Shown: positions 13,719 to 16,297 of the stretch, piece after piece
Numbering within the stretch: position 1 is the first letter of the stretch
Layout: every line of letters starts with the position of its first letter
Source: Clostridiales bacterium
Lineage (GTDB): Bacteria; Bacillota_A; Clostridia; Oscillospirales; Acutalibacteraceae
Assembly: GCA_009774735.1 (NCBI GenBank)
Contig: VSOH01000015.1
Location: forward strand, 1 to 16,297
Direction of reading: 5' to 3'
DNA length: 16,297 nt
Translations under genes and position numbers: made by a program
Notes under the pieces: generated by a model
What the model saw: the letters and a program-made list of their open reading frames with translations, nothing else
Databases searched by the model: none
What the model was told of the DNA's origin: nothing

Positions 13719-14366
13719 ATGACTAATAAAGATGAAATCTCAATATCTGTCATTAAACGACTGCCCAGATACTATCGTTTTCTGCAATCACTGAAAGAAA
13801 ATGGTATTATCAGAATCAGTTCTAAAGAACTGGCTGCAAGAATGGGCTTGACTGCATCACAAATAAGACATGATTTTAACTGCTTTGGCGGATTCGGGCA
13901 GCAGGGCTATGGATATAATGTTCCTGAGCTTCACGCAAAAATCGGTGAAATTCTTTGCGTAGATAAAGAGGTTAAAACGATTCTTATCGGTGCAGGTAAC
14001 CTTGGCAAAGCTGTAACAAACAAAATATTTTCAAAAAACAGCAGCTTTAAGCTGATTGGTATTTTTGATAAAAACGAGGCACTTTGCGGAAATATGATTA
14101 AAGGTATTCCCGTTCGCCACATTGACTACCTTGAAAACTTCTGTATTGACAATCACCCTACCTGTGCTGTTACCTGCATACCATCAAATGATATGAGAGA
14201 GCTGACAGATTTGCTTGTTAAACTTGGGGTTAAGAGCTTTTGGAATTTTTCAAATTTTGATATTGCAATGGCTCACCCTGAGGTGCTTGTAGAAAATGTT
14301 CACCTTACTGACAGCCTTCTGACCCTTGGCTATTTAACAAATGAGTCTTTGAGCAAGGAGGAATGA
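13719..14366 (+). CDS. rex: Redox-sensing transcriptional repressor Rex
   Basis: Rex binds operators when NADH is low and lets go when NADH is high, so it controls fermentation and respiration genes. The 215-residue protein has the N-terminal winged helix (SVIKRLPRYYRFLQSL, ISSKELAARMGLTASQIRHDFNCFGGFGQQGYGYNV), with the GQQGYGYNV form I associate with clostridial Rex. The Rossmann domain follows with the dinucleotide loop IGAGNLGKAV and later VTCIPSNDM. A C-terminal helix (VENVHLTDSLLTLGYLTN) fits the domain-swapped helix of the dimer. Full length is normal. The gene lies 33 bases after icd with an AGAGGGG ribosome site and appears co-transcribed with acn and icd. This suggests autoregulation through the putative operator at 10505-10523. 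Confidence 0.95.
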   Translation: MTNKDEISISVIKRLPRYYRFLQSLKENGIIRISSKELAARMGLTASQIRHDFNCFGGFGQQGYGYNVPELHAKIGEILCVDKEVKTILIGAGNLGKAVTNKIFSKNSSFKLIGIFDKNEALCGNMIKGIPVRHIDYLENFCIDNHPTCAVTCIPSNDMRELTDLLVKLGVKSFWNFSNFDIAMAHPEVLVENVHLTDSLLTLGYLTNESLSKEE

Positions 14367-14367
14367 T

Positions 14368-15054
14368 ATGGAGCTGATTTGCAAAAGAGAAATTGTTGAT
14401 GTTGTAAAATACAGTGACACTTCTGCAATCATAGTTGAAAAAATTCCGCTTACAAATCCCAACCAATATAAGGTTCAGTATTCGGTAGTTGATTTCGTTA
14501 ACAAAAGCATTGATTTGTCAACAAAAAGTGCATATCTACTGAAAAAATTCGGTGCTAATTTCAGGCGTATCAGCGAAATAATACCTAACTTTGTACAGTG
14601 CGATGCGACAGTATTATACGACAGACGAGTGCTTGCAATATATCCGAACGGTGAAGCAGGCATTTTCAGCCGCGATGGTGAGCTTGACTGGAGCGGAAGC
14701 TTTGAATATCACGAAAAACCGATTAAATGCATTGCTTCTGAGGAAAAATATTTTTGGAGTGTATGCACTGATGAAAACTGTGTTATCCGCTACTCCTGTC
14801 AGAATATGAAGGTTGATTTGCGAATCGGAGGTATTGATGCACATACCTTCATAAGACCAAATCATATCTGCTGTGATGAGGGTCAGTTATACGTGTGCTG
14901 CGATGACAATAAGGTCAGAAAAATTGATGGTACAAACTATACAGTATCAGACTATCTGAACTTTACCAACAGCATTAAAAGATATTACAAATTCGGCAAT
15001 TATGCACTTGCTGTTATGATTGACGGTACATATGTAATGGAAAATAATGAATAA
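14368..15054 (+). CDS. Unknown protein coupled to rex
   Basis: I do not recognise this 228-residue protein. It starts one base after the rex stop codon, with its AAGGAGG ribosome site inside the last rex codons, so the two are almost certainly translated together. There is no signal peptide or membrane segment. Several short repeats of the form 'hydrophobic strand, turn with Asp/Asn-Gly, strand' (LAIYPNGEAGIFSRDG, QLYVCCDDNKVRKIDG, LAVMIDGTYVMEN) suggest an all-beta fold, perhaps beta-propeller blades. Ten cysteines are present, including two CC pairs (around HICCDEG and VCCDDN), which is notable beside a redox sensor. It could be a redox-responsive or metal-binding accessory, but nothing proves that. 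The operon ends at the hairpin downstream. Confidence 0.8.
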   Translation: MELICKREIVDVVKYSDTSAIIVEKIPLTNPNQYKVQYSVVDFVNKSIDLSTKSAYLLKKFGANFRRISEIIPNFVQCDATVLYDRRVLAIYPNGEAGIFSRDGELDWSGSFEYHEKPIKCIASEEKYFWSVCTDENCVIRYSCQNMKVDLRIGGIDAHTFIRPNHICCDEGQLYVCCDDNKVRKIDGTNYTVSDYLNFTNSIKRYYKFGNYALAVMIDGTYVMENNE

Positions 15055-15058
15055 CAAA

Positions 15059-15103
15059 AAATGAAAAAAGAGATAGGTTAAATGCCTATCTCTTTTTTCA
15101 TTT
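15059..15103. terminator. Shared convergent terminator; hairpin includes the end of ldh
   Basis: A perfect 19-base inverted repeat (15059-15077 and 15085-15103; core AAAAAAGAGATAGG / CCTATCTCTTTTTT) has a 7-base loop TTAAATG. It terminates the plus-strand rex operon and, read on the minus strand, ldh. The ldh stop codon (15080-15078) lies in the loop and one arm encodes the last residues of LDH. Confidence 0.88.
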
Positions 15104-16022
15104 CCCTGATTATTTCTGCAGAACGCATTAAGAGTTCTTTCTCCTCATCAGTCATTTTAATTTCCAACACCTCACGAGCACCGCTGCGGTTAACAATTGC
15201 AGGCACTCCGATATAAACACCTTTTACGCCATACTCCCCTTTAAGATAGGTTGACACAGTGAAAACCGAATTTTCATCAAAAAGAATAGCCCTTGTGAGT
15301 CTTGCAAGAACCATACCTATACCATAGTAGGTTGCTTTTTTTGCTTTAATTATTTCATACGCCGACAATCTTACATCCTCGGCAATTTGTTCCATATCCT
15401 TCATCAACTGATCATTGGTTGCGGCAAGTGTGTTGAGCGGCTTAACAGAAACAAAAGCATTACTCCATGCAACAAACTCGCTGTCACCGTGTTCACCGAC
15501 AACATAAGCATGGACATTTCTTGGATTAATCTTAAAATATTCGCTCATCATATGACGCAGACGTGCCGAATCAAGTGTTGTTCCGGAACCGATAACTCTT
15601 CCTGACGGAAAACCTGAAAGGCTGTAAACAACCTGTGTAAGAATATCAACAGGATTTGATGCAACAAGAAACACGCCGTTAAATCCGCTGGCAACAATCG
15701 GGTCAACAATTGATTTGAAAACCTTATAATTCTTCTGAAGAAGATCCCGTCTGCTCTCCCCTTCCTCCTGCGGTGCACCGGCACAAATCACAACCAAATC
15801 AGCATCACCGCAGTCGCAGTATTCACCATCGTAAATCTTCATTGAGCTTGGTGCAAACGGTAAACCATGTGCCAAATCCATAGCCTCACCATGCGCACGC
15901 TCCTTATTAATATCAATTAATACAAGCTCATCACATATATTCTGATTAAGCAAGGCATAAGCGTAGCTCATTCCAACCATACCGACACCGACAATTACAA
16001 CCTTTTTATTATCATTAAACAT
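15078..16022 (-). CDS. ldh: L-lactate dehydrogenase
   Basis: LDH reduces pyruvate to L-lactate with NADH, regenerating NAD+ in fermentation. The 314 residues cover the whole family. The NAD-binding loop is VGVGMVGMSYAYAL. The active-site loop is APQEEGESRRDLL, with Gln at the position that gives lactate rather than malate specificity (malate dehydrogenases have Arg) and the mobile-loop Arg after it. ASNPVDILT follows, then SGTTLDSARLRHMMSE with the substrate-binding Arg, and VVGEHGDSEFVAWS with the catalytic His. The C-terminal motif VPAIVNRSGAREVLEI is standard. The ATG at 16022 follows a GGGTGAT ribosome site. It is a single-gene unit convergent with the rex operon. Rex often represses ldh in Firmicutes, but I see no Rex-type site upstream here; the shared 22-bp element is there instead. 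Confidence 0.95.
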   Translation of the reverse strand: MFNDNKKVVIVGVGMVGMSYAYALLNQNICDELVLIDINKERAHGEAMDLAHGLPFAPSSMKIYDGEYCDCGDADLVVICAGAPQEEGESRRDLLQKNYKVFKSIVDPIVASGFNGVFLVASNPVDILTQVVYSLSGFPSGRVIGSGTTLDSARLRHMMSEYFKINPRNVHAYVVGEHGDSEFVAWSNAFVSVKPLNTLAATNDQLMKDMEQIAEDVRLSAYEIIKAKKATYYGIGMVLARLTRAILFDENSVFTVSTYLKGEYGVKGVYIGVPAIVNRSGAREVLEIKMTDEEKELLMRSAEIIREMKKEIGI

Positions 16023-16037
16023 AAAATCACCCGAAAA

Positions 16038-16059
16038 TATTATGCCATATTTTTGGGTA
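16038..16059. repeat. 22-bp element upstream of ldh (copy 2)
   Basis: TATTATGCCATATTTT then TGGGTA on the plus strand, 21 of 22 bases identical to 533-554. On the ldh coding strand it covers the -10 hexamer and most of the spacer of the predicted promoter. Here the dyad is clearer: TTATGCC and GGGTATAA face each other across eight bases. Confidence 0.5.
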
Positions 16060-16068
16060 TAAATTCAA
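16039..16068 (-). promoter_or_regulatory. Promoter for ldh
   Basis: On the minus strand TTGAAT (16068-16063), an 18-bp spacer and CATAAT (16044-16039), with TGG immediately before giving an extended -10. Transcription would start near 16032, leaving a very short leader before the ATG at 16022. The -35 overlaps the tail of the upstream terminator. Confidence 0.5.
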
Positions 16069-16109
16069 AAAAATAACCCAAACACATATCGCTATGCATT
16101 TAGGTTATT
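16067..16109 (-). terminator. Intrinsic terminator of the right-edge gene
   Basis: On the minus strand AATAACCTAAATGCATA (16109-16093) pairs along all 17 positions, with three G-U pairs, with 16088-16072. The GCGA tetraloop is of the GNRA type. U's follow (16073-16067). It ends the partial gene that stops at 16117 and insulates ldh. Confidence 0.75.
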
Positions 16110-16116
16110 GATAACA

Positions 16117-16297
16117 TTAATCTTTAAAGCTTGCTGAAACAAAGGTTGGCTTGCCCGTCTGTGCGTTTATATCTACAGTAACAATATAAGCAAAGGAATT
16201 CAGGCTAACTCTATACACAAGCCACGGATAATCCTCATAAACAATACCGTTGCGGTAACCAGTAGGATAAGCAGTATCCACCAAGAATTCAACACCA
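16117..16297 (-). CDS. Partial unknown protein, C-terminal 59 residues
   Basis: The minus strand is open from the right edge to a TAA at 16119-16117. The visible end reads like a beta-rich domain: GIVYEDYPWLVYRVSL, FAYIVTVDINAQTG and KPTFVSASFKD. The 'YIVTVDINAQTGKP' stretch is loosely like PepSY-type or other small secreted-domain repeats, but I cannot assign a family. The stop codon is followed directly by a convincing terminator, supporting a real gene end. The N-terminus lies outside the window. Confidence 0.6.
   Translation of the reverse strand, partial: GVEFLVDTAYPTGYRNGIVYEDYPWLVYRVSLNSFAYIVTVDINAQTGKPTFVSASFKD

Noticed and set aside
16023..16116. A Rex operator upstream of ldh.
   Set aside because: Rex commonly controls ldh in Firmicutes, but no TTGTTAA/TTAACAA pair is present between the ldh start and the upstream gene.

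Overview
The window reads as chromosomal DNA from a low-GC, anaerobic, gut-type member of the Clostridia, most likely an Oscillospiraceae/Ruminococcaceae-like fermenter. This is an inference from five things: the AT-rich sequence with strong AGGAGG-type ribosome sites, a 4-hydroxybutyrate-type CoA-transferase, a clostridial-type Rex, the short (about 645-residue) aconitase, and a tepA-ylzJ-spoIIIE/ftsK gene order typical of spore-former lineages. No phage, transposon, CRISPR array or other obvious mobile DNA is visible.

Layout, left to right. (1) 1-421, minus: the N-terminal part of a GH110-like beta-helix protein, running off the left edge. (2) 422-559: a compact divergent promoter region. 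(3) 560-2882, plus: a CoA-transferase and a free-standing E2-type acyltransferase catalytic domain, ended by a strong bidirectional terminator. (4) 2925-3007, minus: tRNA-Leu(UAG) with its own promoter. (5) 3088-10347, minus: a tightly packed seven-gene run, transcribed in the order ClpP/TepA-like protease, YlzJ-like, UppP-like membrane protein, FtsK/SpoIIIE, YgiQ radical SAM protein, ComEA-like and ComF. Most junctions overlap by 1-4 bases. (6) 10348-10542: the divergent control region. (7) 10543-15054, plus: aconitase, isocitrate dehydrogenase, Rex and a coupled protein of unknown function. (8) 15078-16022, minus: L-lactate dehydrogenase, convergent with the Rex operon and sharing its terminator. 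(9) 16117-16297, minus: the C-terminal end of an unrecognised protein, with its own terminator.

Functionally, two redox and fermentation blocks flank a DNA-handling block. Aconitase and isocitrate dehydrogenase turn citrate into 2-oxoglutarate, presumably for glutamate synthesis, and make NAD(P)H. Rex senses NADH/NAD+ and is encoded in the same operon, which suggests feedback. The CoA-transferase and LDH are alternative outlets for fermentation carbon and electrons. A near-identical 22-bp element lies upstream of both, one of the more interesting non-coding signals here. The central operon joins a chromosome translocase with competence-type proteins (ComEA, ComF) and a UppP homologue that appears to lack its catalytic residues.

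All assignments come from reading motifs by eye. No database search was run.
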